Source of the DNA: Melioribacteraceae bacterium
GTDB taxonomy: Bacteria > Bacteroidota > Ignavibacteria > Ignavibacteriales > Melioribacteraceae
Assembly (NCBI GenBank): GCA_011525875.1
Contig: WYBN01000009.1
Location: 186,001 to 250,000, forward strand
Reading direction: 5' to 3'
DNA: 64,000 bases
Shown here: in pieces, positions 52,165-60,830 of the stretch
How positions within the stretch are numbered: position 1 is the stretch's first letter
How the letters are laid out: each line of letters opens with the position of its first letter
The notes under the pieces: generated by a model
Databases searched by the model: none
What the model was told of the DNA's origin: nothing
What the model saw: the letters and a program-made list of their open reading frames with translations, nothing else
Position numbers and translations under genes: made by a program

Positions 52165-52614
52165 TTAATTTGCCGACCTGTTTGCCTTTACCTTTATCTC
52201 ATATTTCTTAGAATAAGTATTCTCAAACAGCGAAAGGTTAGCTTTAAATCCGCCGCCCTGTAAGCCGAATTCATGCGCATTTATTGTATCGGGGTTGCAG
52301 CCTTCGGCTATACATTCAGATATCATTTTGTCAAGAGAATTTATGGCGCTGGATTTATCGTTATAAACCTTAGAAGCTTCAGCTTGAAAAACTCCTTGGT
52401 TATCGGCTACAAAAACCAGCTGATAAGTCTGAGTTTTGTAGAATATACATTCCATCGCCGGATTGCTCCTATCCTGATGAGCCGGTTTTCCATACTTAGA
52501 GATCACAGTTTCTAAGTTTTTTCCGATTAGTTTATGAACTTTTACATCCTGAGAAAAAACAGCGGGAGTAAAGAAATAAAAACTGATTGCACAAAGAAAA
52601 ATTTTCGCTAACAT
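52165..52614 (-). CDS. Secreted protein of unknown function
   Basis: The 149-residue protein has a signal peptide (about 1-21, ending VFSQ). GKNLETVISKYGKPAHQDRS looks like the SmpA/BamE or OmlA-type small alpha/beta fold, though this similarity is weak. Two cysteines (SECIAEGC) could form a disulfide. It is convergent with the metallophosphoesterase gene and divergent from the helicase gene. No specific function can be assigned. Confidence 0.72.
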   Translation of the reverse strand: MLAKIFLCAISFYFFTPAVFSQDVKVHKLIGKNLETVISKYGKPAHQDRSNPAMECIFYKTQTYQLVFVADNQGVFQAEASKVYNDKSSAINSLDKMISECIAEGCNPDTINAHEFGLQGGGFKANLSLFENTYSKKYEIKVKANRSAN

Positions 52615-52939
52615 AACAACCCCTCCGTCGATCTATGTGAAATACGCCGAAAAAGTAATCTATGTGAATTCTTAAATTTTCCTTACAAACAGCATGTTAA
52701 GTGGTAATTTTAACAACAAGAGAATTGAATAAATCTACATTCAATTATACGTTATTTATCATCTTTATTCAATACAAAAACGTTTGCCGGGTGTATATTC
52801 AATTATGAAAATGAAATCGGACTGTTCGTTTATTGCCGTTTTTCGTGATATTTTAGCGTTTTAAACAAATAGAGAAAATTATTGTAAGGTAACACGGCAA
52901 ATAAAGGCTATATTTGCACTCTCATTTTAAAGGAATAAT
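52615..52939. other. Divergent intergenic region
   Basis: This 325-bp A+T-rich region separates a minus-strand secreted-protein gene from the plus-strand helicase gene. It contains the helicase -7 box at 52909. The rest shows short ATTCAAT-type repeats (near 52738, 52770 and 52796) but no gene, RNA structure or clear operator. Confidence 0.6.
52909..52916 (+). promoter_or_regulatory. Candidate -7 box (TATATTTG) of the helicase gene
   Basis: It is an exact TAnnTTTG match followed by CA, 24 bp before the ATG. TTG at 52882 lies 24 bases upstream of it, longer than the usual 19-21. Confidence 0.45.
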
Positions 52940-54667
52940 ATGCTTTCATTCAAAAACTTACAGATCGAAGATAAAATATTAATGGCTATCGAGGAACTTG
53001 GATTTACCGAACCGATGCCCGTGCAGGAAAAAGTAATTCCCTTTCTGCTTAATGATGAAGCCGGAGATCTAATAGCTCTTGCTCAAACCGGCACGGGAAA
53101 AACCGCCGCTTTCGGCATCCCTGTTGTTCAAAAAATTAACACAAGCAATAACAAACTTCAGTATTTAATACTCAGCCCGACGCGGGAACTTTGTCTGCAA
53201 ATATCAGATGACCTCTTGAGCATTGCGAAGTACAAATCCAAAGTTAAAATTGCATCTGTATTTGGAGGTGCCAGTATAGATAGGCAGATTACTAAAATTC
53301 AAAACGGGGTGCACATAGTCTCCGCTACTCCTGGCAGACTCGTTGATCTTATCAAAAGAAATATTGTTAGTCTCTCGAGTATTAATACTGTTATTCTTGA
53401 TGAAGCGGATGAAATGTTGAATATGGGTTTTAGGGATGATCTGGAATTTATTCTCGGTAAAACCCCGCAGCAAAAAAACACCCTTCTATTCTCCGCTACA
53501 ATGTCGGATGAAATTAGAACTATTGCAGCTAAATATATGAATAGTCCTGCGGAGATTACTATCGGAAGAAAAAATTCCGGAGCAGAAAATATTGAACACA
53601 TCTGTTTTTTTGTTCAGGCAAAAGATAGATATCTTGCTTTAAAGAGAATTGTTGATTTCTATCCGGAGATTTACGGAATTGTTTTTTGCCGCACACGGAA
53701 AGAAACACAGGAAGTTGCCGATCTACTTTTGAAAGACGGCTACAATGCAGATGCTCTGCACGGCGATTTATCCCAAATTCAGAGAAATGCAGTGATGAAT
53801 AAATTCCGCATTAAAAATCTTAAACTTCTTGTCGCAACGGATGTGGCTGCGCGCGGATTGGATGTGGAAAATTTATCTCACATTATCAATTACAATCTTC
53901 CCGAAGATCTTGAAATTTATACACACCGAAGCGGCAGAACTGGCAGAGCCGGCAAAAAGGGAATATCGATTGTCATAGCTAATTTGAAAGAAAAAGGGAA
54001 ACTTAATTCAATTGAAAAACAGATAAGCAAAAAATTCACATTTTCTCAAATCCCCTCAGGCAAAGTTATTTGCGAAAAACAGCTCTTACACCTGATTGAT
54101 AAAATGGAAAAGGTTGAAGTAGATTATTCGCAGATAGATCCATACTTGCCTGAGATTTTTAAAAAATTAGAATGGCTTGACAGAGAAGAACTCATCAAAA
54201 AATTTGTATCAGTTGAGTTCAATCGCTTCCTTGATTACTACAAAAACACAATAGATCTCGATATTCCAGATGATAAAAAAAGCAGGCGTAAATCAGGTCC
54301 CTCTGAATTATCGCGCTTGTTTATAAATCTTGGCAAAACAGATGAGTTGAAACCGCTTTCGTTAATCAAAATTATTAATGAGAATTTAAAACGGCAGAAT
54401 GCTGAGATCGGCGATATAGAGATATTGAAGAATTTTTCTTTTTTTGAAATTGATAGTCGCTTCTCTTCTGAATTGATTGATTCTTTAAGCGGAAAAAAAT
54501 ACCGAAACCGGCCTATCATAATTCAATCAGCCGATAAAAAGAAAGATTCAAAGATGGCAGGTAGTTTCGACAGATCAGATCGTAAAAAATCGTCACGCGA
54601 TAAAAGAACTGCTTTCAGAACAGAAAGAAAATCTGCAAAGAGAGTTAGAAGTAAAAAACGAAATTAA
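52940..54667 (+). CDS. DEAD-box RNA helicase with DbpA-type RNA-binding domain
   Basis: The 575-residue protein has helicase motifs AQTGTGKT (48-55), PTRELCLQI, TPGRL, DEADEM (154-159), SAT, VATDVAARGLD and HRSGRTGRAG. After an alpha-helical linker comes a DbpA/CsdA-like RRM-type domain (about 455-530, starting SRLFINLGKTD). A very basic tail rich in Lys, Arg and Ser follows. It probably remodels rRNA or mRNA structure in ribosome assembly or cold adaptation. An unrelated cupin gene follows at 35 bp. Confidence 0.94.
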   Translation: MLSFKNLQIEDKILMAIEELGFTEPMPVQEKVIPFLLNDEAGDLIALAQTGTGKTAAFGIPVVQKINTSNNKLQYLILSPTRELCLQISDDLLSIAKYKSKVKIASVFGGASIDRQITKIQNGVHIVSATPGRLVDLIKRNIVSLSSINTVILDEADEMLNMGFRDDLEFILGKTPQQKNTLLFSATMSDEIRTIAAKYMNSPAEITIGRKNSGAENIEHICFFVQAKDRYLALKRIVDFYPEIYGIVFCRTRKETQEVADLLLKDGYNADALHGDLSQIQRNAVMNKFRIKNLKLLVATDVAARGLDVENLSHIINYNLPEDLEIYTHRSGRTGRAGKKGISIVIANLKEKGKLNSIEKQISKKFTFSQIPSGKVICEKQLLHLIDKMEKVEVDYSQIDPYLPEIFKKLEWLDREELIKKFVSVEFNRFLDYYKNTIDLDIPDDKKSRRKSGPSELSRLFINLGKTDELKPLSLIKIINENLKRQNAEIGDIEILKNFSFFEIDSRFSSELIDSLSGKKYRNRPIIIQSADKKKDSKMAGSFDRSDRKKSSRDKRTAFRTERKSAKRVRSKKRN

Positions 54668-54701
54668 ATTATTCTTCTTTTAATAAAGCGAAAGGGTTTC
54701 A

Positions 54702-55067
54702 ATGCCGCAAATTATTGAATCACCTTCAGTAATTGAAGCAGCCGGAAATATGCCGAAAATAATTGAAGAGTATTTTGGCAGGGTTAATACAAATTCTGAT
54801 ACAGTAAGTATTGCAAGAATGAAAAGCCCGAAAGGCTGGATTGAACCGGGACAGAAACCCGAATTTGATGAATACACTATTGTGTTGAAAGGCGTTTTGC
54901 AGATTTTATGCGAGAGTGCGAAAATTATCAAAGTTAAAGCTGGCTCTGCGGTTTTAACAAAAAAGGGAGAATGGGTTAAATACAGCACACCCGATGAAGA
55001 CACAGAATATATCGCCGTATGCTTGCCTGCTTTTTCATCCGATACGGTTAATAGAGATATTGAATAA
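54702..55067 (+). CDS. Cupin-domain protein
   Basis: The 121-residue protein has a single small beta-barrel of the cupin type, with GWIEPGQKPEFDEYTIVLKG as the first motif and a weaker second motif (KYSTPDEDTEYIAVC). The classical metal-binding His residues are replaced (GQKPEFDE), so metal binding is doubtful. It may bind a small ligand. It lies 34 bp after the helicase gene and may be cotranscribed. Confidence 0.78.
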   Translation: MPQIIESPSVIEAAGNMPKIIEEYFGRVNTNSDTVSIARMKSPKGWIEPGQKPEFDEYTIVLKGVLQILCESAKIIKVKAGSAVLTKKGEWVKYSTPDEDTEYIAVCLPAFSSDTVNRDIE

Positions 55068-55110
55068 TTTTTTTAAAGTATAAAACTTTTTCCGCTCGAA
55101 CCTATTAAAT

Positions 55111-55141
55111 TTTTATCGCTCTCGAATAATTGGTAAATTTG
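55111..55141 (+). promoter_or_regulatory. Candidate promoter of the SlyD-like gene (-33 TTTT, -7 TAAATTTG)
   Basis: TAAATTTG (55134-55141) matches TAnnTTTG and is followed by CA. TTTT (55111-55114) lies 19 bases upstream, near the TTTG consensus. The ATG is 88 bp downstream, giving a leader of about 80 nt. Confidence 0.4.
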
Positions 55142-55228
55142 CATTAACGAATTTCTTCGGTTTAGCTCCCTATTTTGTATTCTGTTAAATCGTCGCATTG
55201 AATATTCTAAAATTTCAAAGGAGAAAAT

Positions 55229-55666
55229 ATGAGTACGGCTAAGTTAGGCGATAAGGTTAAAGTTCATTATACAGGCGTTCTCGATGACGGAACCCAATTT
55301 GACACTTCACTCGAGAGAGAGCCCCTTGAATTTGTTATCGGTGAGGGGATGTTAATTAAAAGCTTTGAGGATGCGGTGATTGGGCTTAAAACCGGCGAAA
55401 ATAAGAATGTACATATTCTTGCAAGAGATGCTTACGGTTTAAGAAGAGAAGATCTTATCGCTGAAATTCCGAAAAGTAATATTCCGGATGACATTAAACT
55501 TGAGATCGGGCTGCGGCTTCAGATGCAAACAAAAGATGATCAGACAATGGTATTGAAAGTAGTGGAAATCTCTGAAGATAAAGTCACGCTCGATGCAAAT
55601 CACGAACTCGCCGGCGAAAATTTGAATTTTGATATAGAACTTGTTGAAATCACAGAAGCAGCCTGA
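55229..55666 (+). CDS. FKBP-type peptidyl-prolyl isomerase, SlyD-like
   Basis: The 145-residue protein has the FKBP core split by an insert-in-flap domain, as in SlyD: VKVHYTGVLDDGTQFDTS, VIGEGMLIKSFEDAVIGLKTGE, the IF region (about 70-125) and NHELAGENLNFDIELVEI. It lacks the His-rich metal-binding tail of E. coli SlyD. It should speed prolyl isomerisation of cytoplasmic folding clients. AAAGGAGA precedes the ATG. Confidence 0.93.
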   Translation: MSTAKLGDKVKVHYTGVLDDGTQFDTSLEREPLEFVIGEGMLIKSFEDAVIGLKTGENKNVHILARDAYGLRREDLIAEIPKSNIPDDIKLEIGLRLQMQTKDDQTMVLKVVEISEDKVTLDANHELAGENLNFDIELVEITEAA

Positions 55667-55915
55667 CTGATTCTATCAGAAACATTTTTTCACTAAATCC
55701 TAAAGATCGTTCATTAATAATTCTCGGGATTTTTTATTCCCTGCAGTGTTATCGGAAAAAAATATGAAATTGTTTATCAGCGAGATAAATCTTTAGCGCT
55801 TAGATTGAAAAAACAAAATAATAATTAGCAAAGCCAGCCTGCCAATCTCGGCTAAAAAATATTTGCTTTAATCAAGATAAAACCTTGCCGAATTTATTCG
55901 TCAAATGCGGATTTT

Positions 55916-56356
55916 TTATAAGCCGATATCTTCGTTCCATAGGCTGGGCATTTTGGCGATAAAATCCCCCATTAGTTGAATGCATACTTCATCGTTTAGC
56001 ACAACCAATTCAACACCTCTTTTTTTCATGTATTCTTCAGGACCTTTGAAAGATACATTTTCTCCGATAACAATTTTTGGTATGCCATAGAGCAGTGCTG
56101 TTCCGCTGCACATATCACAAGGCGAAAGAGTGGAATAAAGAACGGAATTTTTATAATCCGACGCTTTTAGTCTGCCGGCATTTTCAATACAGTCCATCTC
56201 TGCATGTAGAATTGCGCTGTTCTTCTGAACTCTTCTGTTGTGCCCCCGTCCGGCTATTTTACCGTTGATAACTAAAACCGATCCGATTGGAATGCCACCT
56301 TCTTCAAAGCCTTTTATTGCTTCTTCTATAGCTGCAAGCATAAAAATATCTTTCAT
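55916..56356 (-). CDS. Yeast-type cytosine deaminase (CDA-fold nucleobase deaminase)
   Basis: The 146-residue zinc deaminase has HAEMD (His51, Glu53) and SPCDMC (Cys80, Cys83). The spacing equals that of yeast cytosine deaminase Fcy1 (His62, Glu64, Cys91, Cys94 from memory). The C-terminal NEDIGL and the YGIPKIVIGENVSFKG segment also match Fcy1 better than TadA or guanine deaminases. It would convert cytosine to uracil in pyrimidine salvage. It follows a purine/pyrimidine-type NCS2 permease gene by 9 bp, which supports a nucleobase substrate. Confidence 0.85.
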   Translation of the reverse strand: MKDIFMLAAIEEAIKGFEEGGIPIGSVLVINGKIAGRGHNRRVQKNSAILHAEMDCIENAGRLKASDYKNSVLYSTLSPCDMCSGTALLYGIPKIVIGENVSFKGPEEYMKKRGVELVVLNDEVCIQLMGDFIAKMPSLWNEDIGL

Positions 56357-56365
56357 AATTCCTCT

Positions 56366-57667
56366 TTAGTATGGATAAAACACGTAGAATAGAATTGAAA
56401 AAATAAAGAACACCCACATTCCGGCGTGAACTTCTTTTGCCTTACCTGTCAAAGTCATCATCAACGGATAAAGAACGAATCCTGCCGTCATACCAACACC
56501 GAGATTGAATGTAAAACTCATTAACGTTATTGTCACGAATACGGGAATTGCTTCTGGTAAATTTGAAAAATCCAGTTTTGTTATTGGTGAAACCATCAAA
56601 AGTCCAACTATAATCAAAGCAGAACCGTAGGCATAAGGCGGTATTGCAGTAAAGAACGGCGAAAGAAATAGAGCAAGTAAAAATAATATAGCCGTAACGA
56701 CAGCCGAGAAACCCGATTTACCCCCCGCTTCAATTCCCGCGGCTGACTCAATGTATACCCCGGCAGTTGTGGTTCCGATTAAAGACGCAAATACGGTAGA
56801 GAGCGCATCGCACATCATCGGTTTTTCTATCTCGGGAAGGTCGCCGTTTTTATCAAGAAGATTGGCTTTGTAAGACATCCCGAGTAATGTTCCCATCGTA
56901 TCAACAAGATCTGTTACAAATATTGTCAGTATAACCGCAAAAAATCCCCAGCTTATTGCCCCCGTAATATCAAGCTCTAAAAATATTGGCGAGATATCCG
57001 GCGGGAGGCTGAAAAATTCTGTCGGAAAATCGGCTACACCTAAACTAAAACCGATAACAGCAACAGTAATTATTCCAATAATAATTGCCCCGTTAATTTT
57101 CTTTATCATCAAATATCCAATAAGCAGAAATGAAAATACAGAAAGCAGAACTGCTGCATCGTGCATATTACCGACCTTAACAGGAGCGCCTGGAACGCCA
57201 ATGGAAACAATTCCGGTATCGTTCAAACCAATGAAAGTTAGAAACAAGCCTATGCCCACGGCAAAAGCGATTTTCAGAGATTCGGGGACGGCATTTGCCA
57301 GCCAGCTTCGAACTTTCAACAAAGTTAAAATTGTAAACAATAACCCGCTTATGAATATCGCACCTAAAGCGGTCTGCCAGCTGTAGCCCAGCACTTTGAC
57401 AACCGTATAGGCAATAAAAGCGTTCTCACCCATATATGGCGCAATTGCAAAAGGGCGTTTGGCGTAAACGCCCATTGTCAATGTTCCGAAAAATGCTGTG
57501 AGAATTGTTGCGACCATTGAAGGTCCGAAAGGTATGCCCGCTGCTTCAAGAATTTTTGGATTTACAATTATAATATACGCCATGGTTACAAACGTTGTAA
57601 ATCCGCCGATAATTTCCCGGGAAATATTAGTTTGCAATTCATCAAAGTTGAAATACTTTTTTATCAT
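56366..57667 (-). CDS. NCS2 (AzgA-type) nucleobase permease
   Basis: The 433-residue protein has about 12-14 membrane segments. AzgA-group features are GGFTTFVTMAYIIIVNPKIL at the N terminus, APYMGENAFIAYTVV, FVTDLVDTMGTLLG and TTAGVYIESAAGIEAGGKSG. AzgA proteins take up adenine, guanine and hypoxanthine with protons; related ones accept other bases. Because the next gene is a cytosine-deaminase-like enzyme, cytosine uptake is possible but not shown by sequence. Confidence 0.92.
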   Translation of the reverse strand: MIKKYFNFDELQTNISREIIGGFTTFVTMAYIIIVNPKILEAAGIPFGPSMVATILTAFFGTLTMGVYAKRPFAIAPYMGENAFIAYTVVKVLGYSWQTALGAIFISGLLFTILTLLKVRSWLANAVPESLKIAFAVGIGLFLTFIGLNDTGIVSIGVPGAPVKVGNMHDAAVLLSVFSFLLIGYLMIKKINGAIIIGIITVAVIGFSLGVADFPTEFFSLPPDISPIFLELDITGAISWGFFAVILTIFVTDLVDTMGTLLGMSYKANLLDKNGDLPEIEKPMMCDALSTVFASLIGTTTAGVYIESAAGIEAGGKSGFSAVVTAILFLLALFLSPFFTAIPPYAYGSALIIVGLLMVSPITKLDFSNLPEAIPVFVTITLMSFTFNLGVGMTAGFVLYPLMMTLTGKAKEVHAGMWVFFIFSILFYVFYPY

Positions 57668-57743
57668 TTAGCACCTCGAGTAAGATTTTCGAATATCTGT
57701 AACTTTTCGAATAAGTATTTAATATTTACCGCGAACTCTAAAG

Positions 57744-57751
57744 CAAAAATA
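57744..57751 (-). promoter_or_regulatory. Candidate -7 box (TATTTTTG) of the permease/deaminase operon
   Basis: TATTTTTG on the minus strand fits TAnnTTTG, 77 bp upstream of the permease ATG. It lies in an A-rich stretch, so chance is more likely than for the other boxes. Confidence 0.3.
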
Positions 57752-57865
57752 AAAAAAAGAACTTTATGTGAGATCAAAAATATTCGATAGAATAAAAAAC
57801 TTCGATGCAGAACAAATTTATTCTTAATTTAGTTAGAGGCATATAATAATCTTGGAAAAGCAATA

Positions 57866-58786
57866 ATGCAGCTCAATCGAAAAGTAATAGATTTAATCGG
57901 ATTCCCAATAGACCTTGGTGCTGGCAGAAGGGGAGTGGATATGGGACCTTCTGCGCTTCGTATTGCAGGTATTACAGATAAACTTAGCAGGCTCGGTTAC
58001 AGTGTAAGTGACCACGGCGACCTTTTTATCAAAACACAGGAACGTCAGACGGTAAAAAATTCAAAACTGAAATATCTTGATGAGATTCTTAAGACTTCTT
58101 CAGTTCTTGCAAGGAGAGTGCAGAAATCTCTCGATGCTGGTAATTTCCCGCTTTGCATAGGCGGAGATCATTCCATGGCGCTCGGAACTATCGCCGGAAT
58201 TTCATCCCACTGCAGGCAGAACAATTTAAAGTTAGGCGTTATTTGGATTGATGCTCACTCGGACATGAATACCGACGAGACAACGCCTTCGGGAAATATA
58301 CATGGTATGCCCGTTGCGGCTTCGATCGGGCTGGGCAATTCGGCTCTCACGGAATTGATGGGATTTACACCTAAAGTAACGCCTGAAAATTTTGTATTAA
58401 TCGGTATTCGAAGCGTTGACGACCGCGAAAGACAATTAATTAAAAACTCCGGTATTAATGTTTACACAATGTCGGATGTTGACAGAAAAGGCGTGCATTT
58501 CATTGTCAACAAAGTATTAAAGCTGCTTAAATCAAAAGTCGACCATATTCATGTCAGCTTCGACGTTGATTCTGTTGACCCTTCTGTTGCTCCTGGGGTT
58601 GGAACGCCAGTGCCGGGAGGTTTGAGTTATCGTGAAGCGCATCTTTTGATGGAAACAATTGCCGAGTGCGGCTGTATGTCTTCTCTCGAAGTAGCTGAGG
58701 TGAATCCTATTCTTGACAGCAAGAATCAAACGGCGGAATTTACGGCTCAGCTTGTTGCTTCAAGCATGGGTTTGCGGATTTTATAA
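57866..58786 (+). CDS. rocF: Arginase
   Basis: The 306-residue ureohydrolase has manganese-site motifs GGDHSMALG, DAHSDMNTDETTPSGNIHG and SFDVDSVDPSVAPGVGTPVPGG. The DMNTDETTPSGNIHGMP loop is that of arginase rather than agmatinase. It hydrolyses arginine to ornithine and urea. It fits a peptide-degrading lifestyle and shows no urease or other arginine genes nearby. It is followed by a PspC-domain gene at 31 bp, perhaps in one transcript. Confidence 0.94.
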   Translation: MQLNRKVIDLIGFPIDLGAGRRGVDMGPSALRIAGITDKLSRLGYSVSDHGDLFIKTQERQTVKNSKLKYLDEILKTSSVLARRVQKSLDAGNFPLCIGGDHSMALGTIAGISSHCRQNNLKLGVIWIDAHSDMNTDETTPSGNIHGMPVAASIGLGNSALTELMGFTPKVTPENFVLIGIRSVDDRERQLIKNSGINVYTMSDVDRKGVHFIVNKVLKLLKSKVDHIHVSFDVDSVDPSVAPGVGTPVPGGLSYREAHLLMETIAECGCMSSLEVAEVNPILDSKNQTAEFTAQLVASSMGLRIL

Positions 58787-58817
58787 TAATAATTAACCTG
58801 CAAAAACTTTAATAGAT

Positions 58818-59342
58818 ATGACAAAGGATAAAATTAAAACACCAGACGGATATAGTTCTGAAAAAAACGATGATAAAGCAGCAAATACTACTTCAGCCGC
58901 AGGTGAGGAAGTTAAACCTGTTCAGAATCGAGAAACGAATAGAAATATTATCGGCTCGTTGTTAATATTAATCGGAATTTACTTCTTCTCGGATTTTTAC
59001 GGAATTTTTGACTACTTCACCTTTTTCGAAATAAAAGCGGGATTGCAGCTGCCGGTGCTCTTAATTATTATTGGCACTTATTTGTTCGTGAACAGGGGTA
59101 CAGCTTCTAAGAAAATGCGTAAGCAGATTAGGTTAGTCCGATCATTGAAGGACAGAAAATTTATGGGCGTTTGCGGGGGACTTGCAAATTATCTTGGAAC
59201 CGATTCAAGTTTAATCAGAATGGTATTTATTGTGTTCATTTTTATAACTATCGGATTCGGACTTATTATTTATTTTGCAGCGGCATACTACATTAATAAC
59301 GAACCGGAGGGAAATATTGAAGAACAAACAGACAATCCTTAG
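58818..59342 (+). CDS. PspC-domain membrane protein
   Basis: The 174-residue protein has a charged N-terminal tail, two membrane helices (about 46-100, LiaI/LiaF-like) and a C-terminal PspC domain. The domain contains RSLKDRKFMGVCGGLANYLG and a final helix with VFIVFIFITIGFGLIIYF. PspC proteins sense or buffer membrane stress with partners such as PspB or toxin-like PspC pairs. It overlaps the next membrane-protein gene by 26 bp. Confidence 0.85.
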   Translation: MTKDKIKTPDGYSSEKNDDKAANTTSAAGEEVKPVQNRETNRNIIGSLLILIGIYFFSDFYGIFDYFTFFEIKAGLQLPVLLIIIGTYLFVNRGTASKKMRKQIRLVRSLKDRKFMGVCGGLANYLGTDSSLIRMVFIVFIFITIGFGLIIYFAAAYYINNEPEGNIEEQTDNP

Positions 59343-59826
59343 TATCATATCGATCGCTGCAGGTTTTACGCTTCTGCTTAATTACTTTGGCTTCGTTAAT
59401 ATCGGCGAACTTAAGATAATTTCGATTTTTCTGATGCTTTATGGATTGATTTCAGTTTACGCTCTTTTCGGAAGTGAACGAAAAGGCGGAATTTTTTTTG
59501 GATCTGTTTGTTTTTTGACCGGCGTGATGATGTTTGTCAGCGCTACTTGCGAGATTCTCGGTAAATCAAAAATTGCTCTGCCTTCCATGCTATTAATAAC
59601 CGGTTCTTCCTTTCTAATGTTATTTATAGACAACAACAGAGAGAAAGCTTTTCTTATAATCGCATCTATTTTGATTTTTGCTGGTATATTTACCACTTAT
59701 TTTTTCGAGTCAATAAAAATTATTTTTACTGCAAACAGGATAGCACTGCAAATATTGGAATATTGGCATATAATTTTCATCATTGCAGGTATTGGAGTGC
59801 TGCTCAACAAACGAAAAGACAATTAA
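59317..59826 (+). CDS. Small polytopic membrane protein coupled to PspC
   Basis: The 169-residue protein has about five hydrophobic helices. I choose a TTG start at 59317 because GGAGGG lies 5 bases before it and the reading frame then opens with a typical KNKQTILSIISIAAG membrane start. An ATG further up (59275) lacks such a site. The start lies inside the PspC gene, so translational coupling is likely. No family is recognised; the helix pattern resembles LiaF/DUF-type membrane stress proteins. Its stop overlaps the anti-sigma gene stop by 4 bp. Confidence 0.75.
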   Translation: MKNKQTILSIISIAAGFTLLLNYFGFVNIGELKIISIFLMLYGLISVYALFGSERKGGIFFGSVCFLTGVMMFVSATCEILGKSKIALPSMLLITGSSFLMLFIDNNREKAFLIIASILIFAGIFTTYFFESIKIIFTANRIALQILEYWHIIFIIAGIGVLLNKRKDN

Positions 59827-60830
59827 CGTCTGCGGGTTGAAGGCTGGGGATGTTCTTTGGGAATAACACCGTATAAATATGTAGAACCTTGGGGAATTTC
59901 GGCTCCAGATTTCCCTTCCTTGGTAATTCTAAAAAGTTCGATATGCTCTTTAGGAACATTAGGTATGTTCCTTATCTTAAGAAATTTCATTTCGGGTCTC
60001 ATATTAATCAAACCAAGCGAGTACGATACTCCTTTGCTTTGCATCCAGAGCTGATAGGATTCTTCTACATTGAGTATTGGCAGGCTTTTTAATTGTATAA
60101 GAGCTTCGCCGGCTCTGAATGAAATAAGCAGTTTTCCTTCAGCGTCGGGGGCAACGTCGGACCCGCTCAGATTAACTATCTCAACATTTCTGTAATTGAA
60201 GAATTCTATTAATGCCAGGTGCTCATTTATAAAATCATTAGTACTCTCTATTTCCTTTTGAAATCCCGAAAGCTGGTTTTTTATTCCCCCGATTTCTTCT
60301 TCCAGTCTGCTGTTCAAATCATAAAAATAAATTATTATTCCGATCATCAGAAGGAAAAGAAAACCTGCAAAGAACCATAATATTCCCCTGCTTGATTTAT
60401 CCGGGGCGTAATTATTTTCTTTTAATACTTTGCCCCTTTCTTGTATTTTGGGCGCTGTGGAATGAAGAGGCTTAGTTTCTAATTTGTTTGCAGATTCGTC
60501 AGTTTGTGCCTGCTGCTTTTCCACCTCGGATATTTCCTGGCTTTTAATTGAAGCGGCAAAGCTTGTCTTTTTTTCATCTTTAAGTTTTGCTTTAGTTTCT
60601 TCCTTCAGCTCGATAAGACGGGCGGCAATTTTTTCCTTAACGGAATCGTTCGGTTTTTCTAATTCTAAAAGCGTGGGTAAGAGTGATATAACATTCTGCA
60701 GTTCACCGAGCTCACCCTTGGGAAGTTCGCCGCCTTTACGGATATAATTTTCAAACTGAATAAAATTATCCTTTTCAATGCATCCGGCTGCGTGTGCGCT
60801 TATCATTTGATGAACTGCTTTATCTGCCAT
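59823..60830 (-). CDS. Anti-sigma factor (RskA-type), single membrane span
   Basis: The 335-residue protein has an N-terminal cytoplasmic helical domain with HQMISAHAAGC, a charged Lys/Glu linker (about 70-140) and one transmembrane helix (about 147-168, WFFAGFLFLLMIGIIIY). A short coiled coil follows, then an extracytoplasmic RskA-type C-terminal domain (about 230-320) with SYQLWMQSKGVSYSLG. It would hold the ECF sigma factor encoded directly upstream until an envelope signal triggers release. Confidence 0.88.
   Translation of the reverse strand: MADKAVHQMISAHAAGCIEKDNFIQFENYIRKGGELPKGELGELQNVISLLPTLLELEKPNDSVKEKIAARLIELKEETKAKLKDEKKTSFAASIKSQEISEVEKQQAQTDESANKLETKPLHSTAPKIQERGKVLKENNYAPDKSSRGILWFFAGFLFLLMIGIIIYFYDLNSRLEEEIGGIKNQLSGFQKEIESTNDFINEHLALIEFFNYRNVEIVNLSGSDVAPDAEGKLLISFRAGEALIQLKSLPILNVEESYQLWMQSKGVSYSLGLINMRPEMKFLKIRNIPNVPKEHIELFRITKEGKSGAEIPQGSTYLYGVIPKEHPQPSTRRR

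Noticed and set aside
55667..55693. Short hairpin CTGAT/ATCAG after the SlyD-like gene as terminator
   Set aside because: The stem is only 5 bp and the T run is interrupted, so it is too weak to list.
59275..59316. ATG start of the small membrane protein within the PspC gene
   Set aside because: It has no ribosome-binding site, whereas the TTG at 59317 has GGAGGG at 5 bases and gives a normal membrane-protein start.
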